From Isoetes taiwanensis (taxonomy: Eukaryota; Streptophyta; Lycopodiopsida; Isoetales; Isoetaceae): a stretch of DNA of 64,000 nt. The position numbers and the translations under genes were made by a program. The stretch lies in assembly GCA_021234155.1 (NCBI GenBank), contig JAJEKV010000087.1, forward strand, positions 3,281,242 to 3,345,241. The letters are read 5' to 3'. Every line of letters starts with the position of its first letter. Within the stretch, counting starts at the first letter, position 1. The notes under the pieces were generated by a model. The model did not search any database. It was not told the DNA's origin and saw nothing but the letters and a program-made list of their open reading frames with translations. This document shows, piece by piece, positions 62,961 to 64,000 of this stretch.

Positions 62961-64000
62961 CAAAATAACAAAACCCTTTGAACAACGTTGAAATTTTGTA
63001 ATGTTCATCGTCCATTTTTGTTAGGTTCTACATTTTTTTGGAAGGTCGACTATATAACTTCAAGATCAAAATATGGTCGACCATAGTACCATTTGGTTTG
63101 AAGATGAAAACAAGATCTTTAAAATTGGACAACTACACATTCCACAAAAGGAAGAACATCTGGACGAATATATGAGTAACCGACTCTATTCTCAAAATCA
63201 TAATCGTCGGGTTCATTTATACAAGTATTGCAAATTCGAATTGATACAATGATCACTTAGAGTTTACACAATGATCAATCAAGGATAGTTCTGCATCATG
63301 TCCCATAAGGTGCTCATCCCTTATATCAAATTTTTAAATACGCAACATTGTTAGCAGTAGCAATTTTTAGTGTCAAATCCAACCACATATAACAATCCTT
63401 TCTCTATAGCCCTGTGGGCATGCATAGACAAAGTCTAGCGTGACTTATCTGTATAAGTGAGACTCAGCTGCATTCTTTTAACAGTTATCTCCATAGTGCT
63501 CTTCTAGTAATATAAACTTTTTAGCCAGTATGGGATATAACCACGATTCCCCAATTTGAAATTATCCCACATTTCATTTTTTATTTTGAAAATGGCATAA
63601 AAATGTGTCTTTCACACTTGATTTTATGGTTCTTTGGAGTAAAAGATAGGATTTTAAGGCTTCAATTTTCGAAGAATTTGATTTAAGATTAATCAAAACA
63701 TTAAAATATGAACATAAAATACAGATTCAAAATAAATTTTATGAAAATTCCGCAGATATATAGTACAAAAATGGTCTATTTACATGAACTTTAGTTGTAG
63801 AAAAATTAAGATTCTAACCTTTCAGACTAAGAATAGAGATTCTAATACTTGCAAGAATAGAGAGCCTTGTCTACCACATCTCACGCTTAGCGTGAGAATT
63901 AATGCAAAAATACAAATGTTAACTATAAAAAAACTAAGATTCTGACCTTTCAGATCAATATACTATGTCCAATTGGAGGTGGCATGGCAAGGATAGCGTA
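62961..64000. other. AT-rich stretch, no gene recognised
   Basis: No ORF of interest. A ~30-bp direct repeat (AAGATTCT(A/G)ACCTTTCAGA near 63,808 and 63,928) and a small palindrome TCTCACGCTTAGCGTGAGA near 63,880 are the only features seen. Confidence 0.5.

Noticed and set aside
1-64000. CRISPR array or bacterial operons.
   Set aside because: No regular short repeats with unique spacers and no ribosome-binding-site-spaced gene clusters; all recognisable genes are eukaryotic.

Overview
The window looks like nuclear DNA of a land plant with a large, transposon-filled genome, most likely a fern or another seedless plant. The basis is an intronless PLS-type pentatricopeptide-repeat gene, chromodomain Ty3/gypsy elements, LINEs, plant-style TATA boxes, and fragments of transposon proteins whose relatives I recall from ferns and invertebrates. 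The clade is inference. Very little looks like an intact host gene; the one near-complete open gene is the PPR gene at 26.7-28.3 kb.

Layout. 1-2.0 kb: N-terminal remnant of a transposon-type ORF. 2.0-17.7 kb: a 15.7-kb block bounded by a perfect 32-bp inverted repeat. On the plus strand it carries a degenerate histone-H3-like gene, a downstream gene called here ORF C-like, and four small coiled-coil gene cassettes with near-constant TATA-to-ATG spacing. On the minus strand it carries a broken transposon-type gene. Short GATCACACGACG-type inverted repeats are scattered between its genes, and a 2.1-kb non-autonomous transposon is nested inside. 17.7-24.7 kb: decayed minus-strand host-like exons, the C-terminal half and terminus of a transposon whose ends match the nested element, and an unrecognised minus-strand coding region. 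26.0-37.1 kb: a long hairpin, the PPR gene, a LINE 3' fragment, a second perfect hairpin, and mostly unannotated DNA. 37.1-45.4 kb: a foldback-like composite with CGACGT-rich ends around a 1.13-kb tandem satellite. 46.0-57.1 kb (minus): a chromodomain Ty3/gypsy retrotransposon. 57.4-61.2 kb: a decayed LINE. 61.7-63.0 kb: a tRNA-like SINE piece and the 5' end of a second gypsy-type element with a perfect heat-shock element in its putative LTR.

The main discovery candidate is the minus-strand chromovirus. Between its only recognisable LTR (about 55.6-57.1 kb) and gag (from about 51.9 kb) lie three extra genes in the same orientation: ORF A, a 216-codon protein ending in a histone H3 fold (53,755-54,405), and ORF C (52,083-53,483). 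The H3-like gene and an ORF C homologue recur, in the same order and at similar size, at 3.9-6.5 kb inside the inverted-repeat block. A histone-H3 cassette therefore appears to travel with at least two different mobile contexts. One of them also encodes a chromodomain, a module known in other proteins to read modified H3 tails. Both copies are damaged, so the claim is about a cassette that once functioned, not about activity now.

Limits: all homology calls are by eye. Frameshifts are dense in 2-17 kb and in the LINE, so boundaries there are approximate, and I cannot separate decay from assembly error.
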